Assembly (NCBI GenBank): GCA_043810595.1
Contig: JBDRNX010000032.1
Span: 40,974-104,973 of the forward strand
Source: JAWABC01 sp043810595
Lineage (GTDB): Archaea > Nanobdellota > Nanobdellia > SCGC-AAA011-G17 > VGLX01
Length of the DNA stretch: 64,000 bases
Direction of reading: 5' to 3'
The notes beneath the pieces were generated by a model. It did no database searches and was not told the DNA's origin. It saw nothing but the letters and a program-made list of their open reading frames with translations. This document shows positions 32,892-40,043 of the stretch, piece after piece (position 1 is the first letter of the stretch; each line of letters opens with the position of its first letter). A program made the position numbers and the translations under genes.

Positions 32892-33509
32892 ATGAAGAAG
32901 GTTATTGGCCGCGGTGCAGAAGCCATACTTTATCTTGAAGATGGTAAAGTGGTTAAACAGAGAGTAAGGAAGGGTTACCGTCATCCAGAAATAGACATGA
33001 GGATCAGGAAGTTTTGTACTCGTCGTGAGAATAAGCTTCTTTTTTCAGCGTCTTCTCTCATTAACGTTCCCAAGGTTTTTGAGTTTTCCGATTCAGATAT
33101 GAGGATAGTTATGGAGTTCGTTGAAGGCGATACTGTGAGGGATGTGCTCGATGATATGCCCAAAGCTAAGCGTCTCGAGCTCTGCCGTGAGCTTGGCAAG
33201 TCTGTTGCTCTGTTGCACGATGCTAACATAATCCATGGCGATTTGACAACTTCTAACTTCATACTCAAGGGGGGTAAGATTTTTTTCATAGATTTCGGTC
33301 TCGGTTTTTTTTCGAACAAGGTTGAGGACAAGGCCGTTGACTTGCATCTCCTCAGGCAGGCCTTGGAGAGTAAGCATTACAGGCATTTCGAGGAGTGTTT
33401 CGACGCTGTCTTGGAAGGTTACAGGGATACCGGATTGAATGCCGAGGCTGTTCTTGATCGTTTTGTTGTTGTTGAGAAGAGAGGTAGGTACAAGAGGAAG
33501 GGCAGTTGA
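32892..33509 (+). CDS. bud32: KEOPS kinase/ATPase Bud32 (stand-alone)
   Basis: 205 residues, the size of the minimal archaeal Bud32. GRGAEAILYL is the glycine-poor nucleotide loop. KVVKQRVRKGYRHPEIDMRIR carries the catalytic Lys and the family's YRHPxLD line. HGDLTTSNFIL is the catalytic loop and FIDFGLG the metal motif (DFG). The C-terminal KRGRYKRKGS is the usual basic tail. Bud32 acts with Kae1 and Cgi121 in making t6A37 on ANN-reading tRNAs. In many archaea it is fused to Kae1; here it is separate and no other KEOPS gene lies in the window. Confidence 0.95.
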   Translation: MKKVIGRGAEAILYLEDGKVVKQRVRKGYRHPEIDMRIRKFCTRRENKLLFSASSLINVPKVFEFSDSDMRIVMEFVEGDTVRDVLDDMPKAKRLELCRELGKSVALLHDANIIHGDLTTSNFILKGGKIFFIDFGLGFFSNKVEDKAVDLHLLRQALESKHYRHFEECFDAVLEGYRDTGLNAEAVLDRFVVVEKRGRYKRKGS

Positions 33510-33579
33510 GAAAATTTTTTAAAGGCTATCTGATTTATCATGCCAAGAGGTGATTTTATGGCTGGTTCATGTTGTGGCT

Positions 33580-34437
33580 CTAAGAAGAAAAAGAAGAAAC
33601 AAATTTTATTTTTCTTTTTTTATAATAAACTGCTATTATTATCGCTGCTTCTATTAAGAATACGTAGATGATGATTGGCCATATCGTTCTTGACAGTTCA
33701 GCGTTTGAAAAAACGAGTATAAGCGCAAAGATGTAATACGCCGCTCTTGACAATACCGCCAGGGTTAGGTATTTTGTTTTGATCTCTTCTTTCTGTTTTA
33801 GTTTCCATAAAGCCAATGTCGCTATGAGCATTGAGATTATTATGAACCATATCAGGTAAGTGTATTGGCTTGGATCAATTCCCAGCATGTCCACTATGAA
33901 TGCCTCTCCTGTTGCAATTAAAACAAAGAGTATGTATGCAACTATCGGCACGGCCCATTTTTCTTCGAGTTCATCGTAGCAGAATACCAGCGCCAGGGTT
34001 ATCAGCATCCAGGATATGAAGTTGCTTGCAGGCACTCCGAACAGTCCTTGTGTTGCATCATAACCGATCCACGTCCAGTACCCTTGTTTTACTGCGAAGA
34101 ATTCAAGTGCGAAGTCCACGAGCAGGACCAGTATTGGTGTTAGGAATATCCTTCCGACTTTGTTTGTGAGTTTTGTTGCGATTAAGTACGCGTTTAATAT
34201 TATTATTCCCCATGACAGTATCACGAAGAGTGGTGTTTTGTATATGAAGAGGAGGAATTGTTCGCTGTAGTAGTATCCCCCGACCTGGTTTTGGAATAGT
34301 ATTACATGCAGGTTCTCGAACAGGGCTGCAAATACGGTAGCTATTATGAGCAGGTCTAATTTTTTTGTTTTCTTCGCTATGTATATGTTGAAAATGAATA
34401 GTAATATTATGCCTAATTCTACAAATAGATGGAACAA
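33580..34437 (-). CDS. Carotenoid hydratase-like membrane protein (DUF422/CruF family)
   Basis: 285 residues with about seven or eight transmembrane helices. The middle carries GYWTWIGYDATQGLFGVPASNFISWML, read as two family motifs: the GxWxW turn and GVPxSNFxxW. These match the DUF422 family, which includes bisanhydrobacterioruberin hydratase CruF of haloarchaea. Such enzymes add water to end groups of C40-C50 carotenoids. No phytoene synthase or desaturase is nearby, so a carotenoid role is uncertain and a lipid-related role is possible. A lone gene; the ATG is preceded by AGGTG on the minus strand. Confidence 0.7.
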   Translation of the reverse strand: MFHLFVELGIILLFIFNIYIAKKTKKLDLLIIATVFAALFENLHVILFQNQVGGYYYSEQFLLFIYKTPLFVILSWGIIILNAYLIATKLTNKVGRIFLTPILVLLVDFALEFFAVKQGYWTWIGYDATQGLFGVPASNFISWMLITLALVFCYDELEEKWAVPIVAYILFVLIATGEAFIVDMLGIDPSQYTYLIWFIIISMLIATLALWKLKQKEEIKTKYLTLAVLSRAAYYIFALILVFSNAELSRTIWPIIIYVFLIEAAIIIAVYYKKRKIKFVSSFSS

Positions 34438-34539
34438 TTTTTCACCTCTTAATCATTTATTCCAGCCAATTTTCTACTTTCTTTTTACTGAGTAAAATAT
34501 AATTTATAAAACTTCTTGTTTTACCTTTCTAATTTATTA

Positions 34540-34555
34540 TATACCTTAAGGTATA
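34540..34555. promoter_or_regulatory. 16-bp perfect palindrome upstream of the LAGLIDADG ORF
   Basis: TATACCTTAAGGTATA is a perfect inverted repeat in the 175-bp gap between the divergent carotenoid-type gene and the LAGLIDADG ORF. It may be an operator or a palindromic cleavage/insertion scar. Nothing else is recognised in this gap apart from a TTTATAAA element near 34503. Confidence 0.4.
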
Positions 34556-34612
34556 AGAAGTCACGACAAGTATGCGCGCAGCCTTAATAAACCCATCTAA
34601 ATTATTTTAATT

Positions 34613-35245
34613 ATGGAGATAAATCCTGAAATAGCTGAGCTTTGTGGCATCATTTTAGGAGATGGTCACTTACATAATACTGAGAACAGGATTACCATAA
34701 CTGGTTCTGTAGATGACTTACATTACTACAAAGGATATGTCATACCTTTATTTCAGAAAAACTTTGGAGAAACTCCAAAGTTAGTGCCAGTCAAAGATAA
34801 AAATGCGTGGAAATTAGTATTACAAAATAAGGTGGTTTTTATGTTTTTTATTAATGAACTGGGTTTAGTGAGAGGTAGGAAGACAAATATAAAAATTCCG
34901 ACAAGGATATCCTGCTCTAGAGAACTGCTAATCCCTTTCATGAGAGGGTTATTTGATACGGATGGTTACCTAAAATTTGCTAAACAAAACAGAGATGTTA
35001 ATTATTACCCTCGAATGAGGCTTACTTTGTATAAAAATGAACTTTCGCTTAGTCTGTCTAAAGTTTTTAAAAAGTTAAATTTTAACTTTAATAAATGTGT
35101 AGATAGAAGATATAACACAATATGCTATGAAATCTCTGGGTCTATGATGTTAAATAGGTGGATGGAAATGATAGGTACTTCTAACCCTAAACACCTTGTC
35201 AAATACTTTCTTTGGAAAAGACAAGGTTACGTATCTATTATATAA
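34613..35245 (+). CDS. Stand-alone LAGLIDADG homing endonuclease-like protein
   Basis: 210 residues with two LAGLIDADG-type helices, LCGIILGDGHL near residue 10 and FMRGLFDTDGYL near residue 103, each ending in the metal-binding Asp. Two motifs in one chain mean a pseudo-symmetric monomer that would cut an asymmetric ~20-bp site. The spacing of about 93 residues is normal. It is not inside a host gene. It ends 52 nt before a tRNA-Gln that appears to contain two introns. The DNA is more AT-rich than the ribosomal-protein genes around it, a sign of mobility. Activity is inferred. Confidence 0.82.
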   Translation: MEINPEIAELCGIILGDGHLHNTENRITITGSVDDLHYYKGYVIPLFQKNFGETPKLVPVKDKNAWKLVLQNKVVFMFFINELGLVRGRKTNIKIPTRISCSRELLIPFMRGLFDTDGYLKFAKQNRDVNYYPRMRLTLYKNELSLSLSKVFKKLNFNFNKCVDRRYNTICYEISGSMMLNRWMEMIGTSNPKHLVKYFLWKRQGYVSII

Positions 35246-35297
35246 AAAGAAATGTTTATAAACAAATTTTATTGCTAATTCTCAAGGATAGCCCTAT

Positions 35298-35413
35298 AGC
35301 CCCGTAGAAGAGAAAAAACTCTGCGGAATGTAGCGGCCAAATTAGGTCAAAACTAAGGCGATTCATTCCGCCCTTTGGAGGCGGAGACGGAGGTTCAAAT
35401 CCTCCCGGGGCTA
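35298..35413 (+). tRNA. tRNA-Gln (anticodon TTG) with two predicted D-arm introns
   Basis: The acceptor AGCCCCG pairs perfectly with CGGGGCT, and the T-arm GGAGG-TTCAAAT-CCTCC is perfect. The anticodon stem CCGCC/GGCGG encloses CTTTGGA, giving TTG. The D-arm region is about 44 nt too long. Removing 35307-35327 (between positions 9 and 10) and 35341-35363 (inside the D-stem, 22/23) leaves a canonical 72-nt tRNA plus discriminator with D-stem ATGT/ACAT and loop AGCGGCCA. In the precursor GCGGAATG (35323) pairs with CATTCCGC (35364), an 8-bp exon-intron helix. Exact splice points could shift by a base or two. Confidence 0.82.
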
Positions 35414-35461
35414 TCCTTTCTTTTCACAATCTTTATATATTTATTCTCCTTACAATTGTTT

Positions 35462-35764
35462 ATGCCTGCACCTATTGTTAAAATTTTATTTTTGTTAATT
35501 ACTCTTGTATTTCTGTTGTTTAGCGGATGCGTGCAGCAAGGAAAAGATATAAAATCCATCTGTTGTGAACAATGTGTAGAGGCAGGTGAGGGTGATGTTC
35601 GTGGTTTTGACACCAGTTCTGAAACCTGCTCATATTATAGGGATGTTCCAGTATTTGAAAACGGGCTTCCTACCGATAGGAAACTATTTAGTTCTGAATG
35701 TGTGACTTATTTTAATAACAGTCCTATGACAGTTAGAGAATGTAAGGCAACCTTAGGAGAATAA
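35462..35764 (+). CDS. Small putative lipoprotein
   Basis: 100 residues from ATG 35462; an upstream in-frame start reads through the tRNA and is rejected. A signal peptide of about 20 residues ends in the lipobox LLFSGC. The mature part has seven further cysteines (SICCEQCVEAGEG, TCSYY, SECVTYF, ECKATLGE), so it should be disulfide-rich outside the cell. Not recognised. A TTTATATATTT box lies about 25 nt upstream. Confidence 0.65.
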   Translation: MPAPIVKILFLLITLVFLLFSGCVQQGKDIKSICCEQCVEAGEGDVRGFDTSSETCSYYRDVPVFENGLPTDRKLFSSECVTYFNNSPMTVRECKATLGE

Positions 35765-35820
35765 CCTAAGTTTGATTAATTTCACAATATTTATATACTT
35801 ATTTCACTTAGTACCCTTTT

Positions 35821-36099
35821 ATGCCAAGACCTAAAAAAACTGAATCTAGCGGACCAGTGCAAGTTGGTGAGGTTTTCACCTACTTTTCAAAGGTGGGTGT
35901 AGCGGGGATTAAGTTGACAGGTACCTTGAACGCAGGCGACAAGATTCACATAAGGGGTGCAACAACTGATTTCGAACAGGCTGTTGCCTCTATGCAAATT
36001 GACCGTCAGCCTGTTCAGAGCGCCAGTAATGGCGACTCTATAGGTGTGAAGGTCAATGATGTTGTGAGACCTGGTGACAAGGTTTACAAGGTAGCATAA
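35821..36099 (+). CDS. EF-Tu domain 2-like translation factor-related protein
   Basis: 92 residues forming one beta-barrel like domain 2 of translational GTPases: VGEVFTYFSKVGVAGIKLTG, LNAGDKIHIRGATTDFEQAV, GDSIGVKVNDVVRPGDKVYKV. Such single-domain proteins occur in many archaea and are annotated as elongation-factor-like. They lack the GTPase domain, and their role is unknown, possibly RNA or ribosome binding. Located just upstream of the S15 leader. TATA-like TTTATATAC about 27 nt before the ATG. Confidence 0.85.
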   Translation: MPRPKKTESSGPVQVGEVFTYFSKVGVAGIKLTGTLNAGDKIHIRGATTDFEQAVASMQIDRQPVQSASNGDSIGVKVNDVVRPGDKVYKVA

Positions 36100-36101
36100 G
36101 A

Positions 36102-36109
36102 TTTATAAA
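36102..36109 (+). promoter_or_regulatory. TATA box of the S15-RecJ unit
   Basis: TTTATAAA predicts transcription starting near 36131, about 60 nt before the S15 ATG. This leaves a leader that contains the two hairpins below. Confidence 0.5.
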
Positions 36110-36134
36110 TCCTTTAAAATCAAGACTTTTGAGG

Positions 36135-36158
36135 ATAGGTCGGTTTCGGCTTACCTAT
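36135..36158 (+). promoter_or_regulatory. rps15 leader hairpin 1
   Basis: ATAGGT (36135-36140) and ACCTAT (36153-36158) can pair around a 12-nt loop in the predicted 5' leader of S15. With hairpin 2 it suggests a structured leader that could be an autoregulatory site. Confidence 0.4.
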
Positions 36159-36160
36159 AC

Positions 36161-36183
36161 CAGAAATAGTGGAACTATTTCTG
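36161..36183 (+). promoter_or_regulatory. rps15 leader hairpin 2
   Basis: CAGAAATAGT and ACTATTTCTG form a perfect 10-bp stem with a 3-nt loop (GGA), ending 9 nt before the ATG at 36193. It occupies the place where a Shine-Dalgarno would be. It could control ribosome access, in analogy to bacterial S15 leaders; that analogy is inference. Confidence 0.5.
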
Positions 36184-36192
36184 TGTTTTAAA

Positions 36193-36648
36193 ATGGCAAG
36201 GATGTATTCAAGAAGGAAGGGTAAGGCTGGTAGTAAGAAGCCGGTCAAGAAAGTTAAGCCAATCTGGATTAGGTACGCTGCAAAGGAGATAGAGCAGCTT
36301 GTTGTTAAGCTTGTCAAGGCTGGTAAGAGCGCTTCTGAGATAGGTGTTATCCTCAGAGATACTTACGGCGTTCCTAATGTTAAAACTCTCACTAAGAAAA
36401 AGATTTCTAAAATTCTTGAGGAGAACAAGGTCGGGCCCAAGTTGCCCTATGACCTGGTTGCCCTTATCAAGAGGGATATTGCCATCATGAAGCACCTTGA
36501 CACCAACAAGAAGGACATGACCGCAAGGCGTGGTTTGATGCTTACAGAATCGAAGATTAGGAGGCTTACCAAGTATTACAAGAGAATTGGCAAGCTTCCG
36601 TCTGATTGGTCTTACGATAGGAGTAAGGCTAAGTTGTTGATTGAGTAA
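36193..36648 (+). CDS. rps15: Ribosomal protein S15
   Basis: 151 residues from ATG 36193, the second in-frame Met, which lies just after the leader hairpins. The archaeal N-terminal extension (MARMYSRRKGKAGSKKPVKK) is followed by IWIRYAAKEIEQLVVKLVK, an S13-N-like element, and the S15 core KRDIAIMKHLDTNKKDMTARRGLMLTESKIRRLTKYY, given here as adjoining helices. S15 binds 16S rRNA helix h22 early in assembly. Next to a RecJ-like gene 20 nt downstream, a recurring pairing in archaea. Confidence 0.95.
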   Translation: MARMYSRRKGKAGSKKPVKKVKPIWIRYAAKEIEQLVVKLVKAGKSASEIGVILRDTYGVPNVKTLTKKKISKILEENKVGPKLPYDLVALIKRDIAIMKHLDTNKKDMTARRGLMLTESKIRRLTKYYKRIGKLPSDWSYDRSKAKLLIE

Positions 36649-36668
36649 TTTTTTGTTTTTTTGATAAA

Positions 36669-38063
36669 ATGGGGTACGAGGAGTTTTTGGGGGGTGTGAA
36701 GAGTTCTGTCAATGCTTTCAAGAGATTGGAGAAGAATCCTATAAGGATTATATCCCATCTAGATTCAGATGGTCTTGCCTCCTGTTCTATACTGATTCGT
36801 GCTTTTGAGCGTGAGGATTACCCCTTCTCGATTTCAATCGTGAGGCAGCTTGATGCTTCTGTTTTGGAAGAGTTGAGTAGGGAGGATTACAAGATTTATT
36901 TTTTTACAGATTTGGGTTCTGGCTGTCTGAGTTTGATCCAGGAGAAGTTGCCTAAGCGCTCTATTTTTGTTTTGGATCATCACAAGCCTGAAGAATTCAA
37001 GCCTTCTTTCTTTCACGTGAATCCTTTGCTTTATGGTGTTGACGGTGATTGGGAGGTTTCCGGTGCTGGAATCACTTACCTTTTTGCCAAGGCCCTTAAT
37101 GAGAACAATAAGGACATGGCTCACATAGCTATCGTTGGCGCCATCGGTGACATCCAGGAGAAGAAGGGTTTCATCGGCTTGAATAGTTACATCTTGGAAG
37201 ATGCTGTCGACTCTGGTAAGATGGAAGTGAAGCAGGGTTTGTCCATGTTTGGTATGCAGACGAGACCTCTGCACAAGGTGTTGGAATTTAGTACCGACCC
37301 TTACATTCCAGGTGTTACTGGCAATGAGGCTGGCGCGGTTCAGTTTTTGCAGGAGTTGGGTATTGAGATCCATGATAAGCACGGCTACAAGAAGCTTATT
37401 CATCTTGACGAGAAGGATATGAAGAAGTTGGTTACCGGTATTATCCTTAAGCGTCTGGGTTCTGAGAAGAATCCCGATGATGTTTTGGGTCCTATTTTCA
37501 TTTTGAGGGAGGAGGCTGAGGGCAGCCCTACTAAAGATGCTAAGGAGTTTTCCACTTTGTTGAATGCCTGTGGCCGTTTGAATAAACCCTCTTATGGGGT
37601 TGGCGCTTGTCTCGGTAGTAAGAACATAAGGGAGAAGGCCGTCAACCTGATGGGGGATTACAAGGGCGAGATAATAAAGTCTCTTAACTGGTTCTACGCT
37701 AACAGGAAAACTGAAAGCGTTATCGAGAAGGAAGGCTATGCTATCATAAATGCCGAAGACCACGTCCCTGAACGCTTGATTGGTACTCTCGCTTCTATAA
37801 TCTCAAGGACTAACATTTATCCTGCGCACACTATTTTGATGTCGATGGCTCATACGGTTGATGGGAACACAAAGGTTAGCATGAGGATGGTGGGTTTTGA
37901 CTCTAAGATTGATTTGAGGAATATTGTAAATGCGATTGTTAAGCATACCGGTGGTCAAGCTGGCGGTCATCGCCTCGCTTGCGGCTGTTTGGTTCAGCAG
38001 GAGAAAGAGCTGGAATTTATCAAGATAGCCGATGAGGTTCTTTCAAAACATTTTTCTAAATAG
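36669..38063 (+). CDS. Archaeal RecJ/Cdc45-type DHH phosphoesterase
   Basis: 464 residues. DHH motifs: IISHLDSDGLAS (H30, D32, D34), FFTDLGSG (D81), the DHH triad itself at 103-105 (VLDHHKP) and GAIGDIQE. The C-terminal DHHA1 motif is GGQAGGHRLACG. All catalytic acids are present, so it may be an active single-strand exonuclease rather than a dead Cdc45. Archaeal relatives (GAN/RecJ) bind GINS and form the CMG helicase; a GINS gene is at 17836. Co-oriented between S15 and S3Ae. Which of the several archaeal RecJ paralogues this is cannot be told without a tree. Confidence 0.88.
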   Translation: MGYEEFLGGVKSSVNAFKRLEKNPIRIISHLDSDGLASCSILIRAFEREDYPFSISIVRQLDASVLEELSREDYKIYFFTDLGSGCLSLIQEKLPKRSIFVLDHHKPEEFKPSFFHVNPLLYGVDGDWEVSGAGITYLFAKALNENNKDMAHIAIVGAIGDIQEKKGFIGLNSYILEDAVDSGKMEVKQGLSMFGMQTRPLHKVLEFSTDPYIPGVTGNEAGAVQFLQELGIEIHDKHGYKKLIHLDEKDMKKLVTGIILKRLGSEKNPDDVLGPIFILREEAEGSPTKDAKEFSTLLNACGRLNKPSYGVGACLGSKNIREKAVNLMGDYKGEIIKSLNWFYANRKTESVIEKEGYAIINAEDHVPERLIGTLASIISRTNIYPAHTILMSMAHTVDGNTKVSMRMVGFDSKIDLRNIVNAIVKHTGGQAGGHRLACGCLVQQEKELEFIKIADEVLSKHFSK

Positions 38064-38102
38064 AAAGTTTTATTAACCCTGTTTTTTGAAATTTCTGTTA
38101 CG

Positions 38103-38663
38103 ATGGCCCAATTGGTTGTTAAGAAGAAAAAGAAAGTTTGGTTTAATATAATCTCTCCTAAAGAGTTTGGAGAATTTACTATTGCGGAGACTCTTGCTTC
38201 AGAGCCTAACCTGCTGGTTGGCAGGTATGTCAAGGCTAGCTTGATGGACCTAACAAACGACCCTAAGAAGCAGAACGTTCAGATTACTTTCAAGATTACC
38301 TCTGTTAAGGAGAATGCTGCTGACACAGAGTTGGTTCGTTACGAGTTGATGCCTTCTTACATAAGGCGTTTGATGAGGAAAGAAAGGGACAAGGTTGAGG
38401 ATTCTTTTGTCGTTCAAAGCAAAGATAATGTGAAGGTTAGGATTAAGCCTATTATAATTACCAAGGGTAAAACACAGAATTCTGTTCTAACAGCAATAAG
38501 GAAAAAGACTCAGGAGGTTATCTCCGAGGTTTTGAAAGAGCAGAACTATTACGATTTCGTTTCTGAGGCCATCTCAACCAAGACTCAGAAATCTTTGAGG
38601 GAACAGTTGAAAAAGATTTACCCCATTGCTGTGTTGGAGTTCAAAGTTGTTGAAAAGGTGTGA
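38103..38663 (+). CDS. rps3ae: Ribosomal protein S3Ae (eS1)
   Basis: 186 residues, starting MAQLVVKKKKKVWFNIISPKEFGE. LVGRYVKASLMDLTNDPKKQ, RYELMPSYIRRLMRKERDKV and VQSKDNVKVRIKPIIITKGK are family signatures. It is a small-subunit protein specific to archaea and eukaryotes, near the mRNA exit. It follows the RecJ-like gene by 39 nt and overlaps the local start region of the ferredoxin gene. Confidence 0.95.
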   Translation: MAQLVVKKKKKVWFNIISPKEFGEFTIAETLASEPNLLVGRYVKASLMDLTNDPKKQNVQITFKITSVKENAADTELVRYELMPSYIRRLMRKERDKVEDSFVVQSKDNVKVRIKPIIITKGKTQNSVLTAIRKKTQEVISEVLKEQNYYDFVSEAISTKTQKSLREQLKKIYPIAVLEFKVVEKV

Positions 38664-38665
38664 CG

Positions 38666-38854
38666 ATGCCTAAGCCGGTTGTGGATAAAAAGAAGTGTAA
38701 AGGTGACTTTCTCTGTGTTGAGGTTTGTCCTGTTTCGGTTTTTGAAAAAGACGAAAAAAATAAAAAAGTTAAAGTAGTTAAACCCAATGATTGTATAGGT
38801 TGTAGGGCATGTGAAGTCCAGTGCCCTGAGGGCGCAATAAAAATCGAGGATTGA
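38666..38854 (+). CDS. Two-cluster ferredoxin with Asp ligand in cluster I
   Basis: 62 residues from ATG 38666, 2 nt after the S3Ae stop. The second motif, CIGCRACEVQCP (C43, C46, C49, C53), is a complete 4Fe-4S site. In the first motif, CKGDFLCVEVCP, the second Cys is Asp14, so cluster I would be held by C11, D14, C17 and C53. Pyrococcus furiosus ferredoxin has the same Asp substitution, which makes its cluster convertible to 3Fe-4S. Electron donor and acceptor are unknown. A Lys-rich loop (KDEKNKKVKVVK) separates the motifs. Confidence 0.92.
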   Translation: MPKPVVDKKKCKGDFLCVEVCPVSVFEKDEKNKKVKVVKPNDCIGCRACEVQCPEGAIKIED

Positions 38855-38934
38855 AGTGATATGTGTTATTGGTCAGGTTGAAAATAGAACTTTTTCTTAT
38901 GTGAGTAATCTTATTTTTTTAGGAGGTGATAAAC

Positions 38935-39309
38935 TTGTTTGAGATTGATACTTTGCACTTGATCATAGACGGCAACGGTTGTAATGTTGACAGCTTGGGG
39001 GATTTGGAAGGAGTTTACGACTTTCTTGATGAAATCCCTTTAAGGATAGGTATGACAAAGATGATACAGCCTTACGTTGTAAAATGGAAGGATAAAGGTT
39101 CTGCTTTGGAGGGTGTTACCGGTTTTGTTACAATAGCCGAGTCCCATATTTCTGTGCATACCTTCCCTGATAATGCTAGGGTTTACGTCGATATTTTTTC
39201 ATGCAAGCATTTTGATAAGGAGAAAGTTCTTCAGATATTCAAGGAGCATTTTGAGCCTGAGAAGGTAGAGTTTAAGGTTGTCAGGGAACACGAAGGGGTA
39301 ATCCCCTGA
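38935..39309 (+). CDS. speH: S-adenosylmethionine decarboxylase (pyruvoyl, class 1B)
   Basis: 124 residues with a TTG start at 38935, 7 nt after a perfect AGGAGGT (38921-38927). The in-frame GTG at 38926 lies within that site and is rejected. FVTIAESHISVHTFPD contains the autocleavage site: Glu69-Ser70 is cut and Ser70 becomes the pyruvoyl group. YVDIFSC holds the usual active-site Cys. The enzyme makes decarboxylated AdoMet for spermidine synthesis. No spermidine synthase lies in the window. About 80 nt of AT-rich sequence before the gene holds nothing else recognisable. Confidence 0.93.
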   Translation: MFEIDTLHLIIDGNGCNVDSLGDLEGVYDFLDEIPLRIGMTKMIQPYVVKWKDKGSALEGVTGFVTIAESHISVHTFPDNARVYVDIFSCKHFDKEKVLQIFKEHFEPEKVEFKVVREHEGVIP

Positions 39310-39315
39310 TCAGTA

Positions 39316-39939
39316 TTAGGTTGTGTTATTTCTTCTTTTTAAGTAATTTTTGTATATCCTCCATGCATAATAGGTCACTGCAGCAAGTATTATTATTATA
39401 AGCACCAAGTCTATTTTTGTTGAATACTTTTGTATTAACTGCCAATTTTCTCCTAACTTTAAGCCAGCGTACATAAGTATGCTGTTCCACATCAAAGATC
39501 CGATAAAGGTATATACTGAGAATTTTGTGATGTTCATCTTTCCAATGCCTGCTGGTATGGATATGAAGTGTCTTACTATCGGTATGAATCTGCTGATGAA
39601 TATGGTTTTTTCTCCGTATTTGTTGAACCATCTTTCCGTCCACTTGAGATGCCCCTCGTCAAGCAGCAAGTATTTTCCTACTTTCTTCACAAGTATATTC
39701 CCTCCGTAGTACCCCATGTAGTATGATATTAGTGCCCCGATTAAACATCCTACCGCGCTTACTATCGCTGCTGTAAAGAATGAGAATTTTCCTTGTGCTA
39801 CTAAGTAGCCTACGAACGGCATTACAGCTTCTGAGGGCACAGGGGTAAGCATGCTTTCCAGCGCCATCAGTATCGCTATCCCGGGGTAGCCTATTGCGGT
39901 TATTACGCTTGTTATTATGTCTACTAACTGTTGTATCAT
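39316..39939 (-). CDS. DedA-family membrane protein
   Basis: 207 residues. The DedA (SNARE-associated/VTT) core is clear: GYPGIAILMALESMLTPVPSEAVMPFVGYL, shown here as neighbouring helices, then FISRFIPIVRHFISIPAG, the family's re-entrant loop with F-x-R-x-x-P-x-x-R. Five or so hydrophobic segments. Some DedA proteins act as lipid scramblases or flippases, including for undecaprenyl-type carriers; here that could serve isoprenoid lipids. Divergent from the DUF5320 gene with a shared regulatory region. Confidence 0.9.
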   Translation of the reverse strand: MIQQLVDIITSVITAIGYPGIAILMALESMLTPVPSEAVMPFVGYLVAQGKFSFFTAAIVSAVGCLIGALISYYMGYYGGNILVKKVGKYLLLDEGHLKWTERWFNKYGEKTIFISRFIPIVRHFISIPAGIGKMNITKFSVYTFIGSLMWNSILMYAGLKLGENWQLIQKYSTKIDLVLIIIILAAVTYYAWRIYKNYLKRRNNTT

Positions 39940-39989
39940 CTTCTCTTAAAAAATTTTGTTCGGTTTATAATTGTTTCTAAAAGGAAAAG

Positions 39990-39997
39990 TTTATATA
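39990..39997 (+). promoter_or_regulatory. TATA box of the DUF5320-DUF134 operon
   Basis: TTTATATA is followed about 7 nt later by the palindrome at 40004-40019. The predicted transcription start is close to 40019. Confidence 0.55.
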
Positions 39998-40003
39998 TTA
40001 GTT

Positions 40004-40019
40004 ATGAATATATATTCAT
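40004..40019. promoter_or_regulatory. 16-bp palindromic operator candidate
   Basis: ATGAATATATATTCAT is a perfect palindrome placed between the TATA box and the expected transcription start. That is the classical location for archaeal repressor operators. The operon encodes a DUF134 helix-turn-helix protein, so autoregulation is the simplest idea. The AT-only centre makes part of the symmetry cheap, but the ATGAA/TTCAT arms add weight. Confidence 0.55.
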
Positions 40020-40043
40020 TATAAACATGGGAGGTATTTGAAA

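Noticed and set aside
33540..33671. Small ORF beginning MPRGDF with a poly-Lys run after a promoter-like region
   Set aside because: Low complexity, runs through a T-rich terminator into the convergent gene; could be real but is not supportable.
36834..37763. 309-codon antisense frame inside the RecJ-like gene
   Set aside because: The plus-strand gene has all DHH motifs; the antisense frame has none and no start signals.
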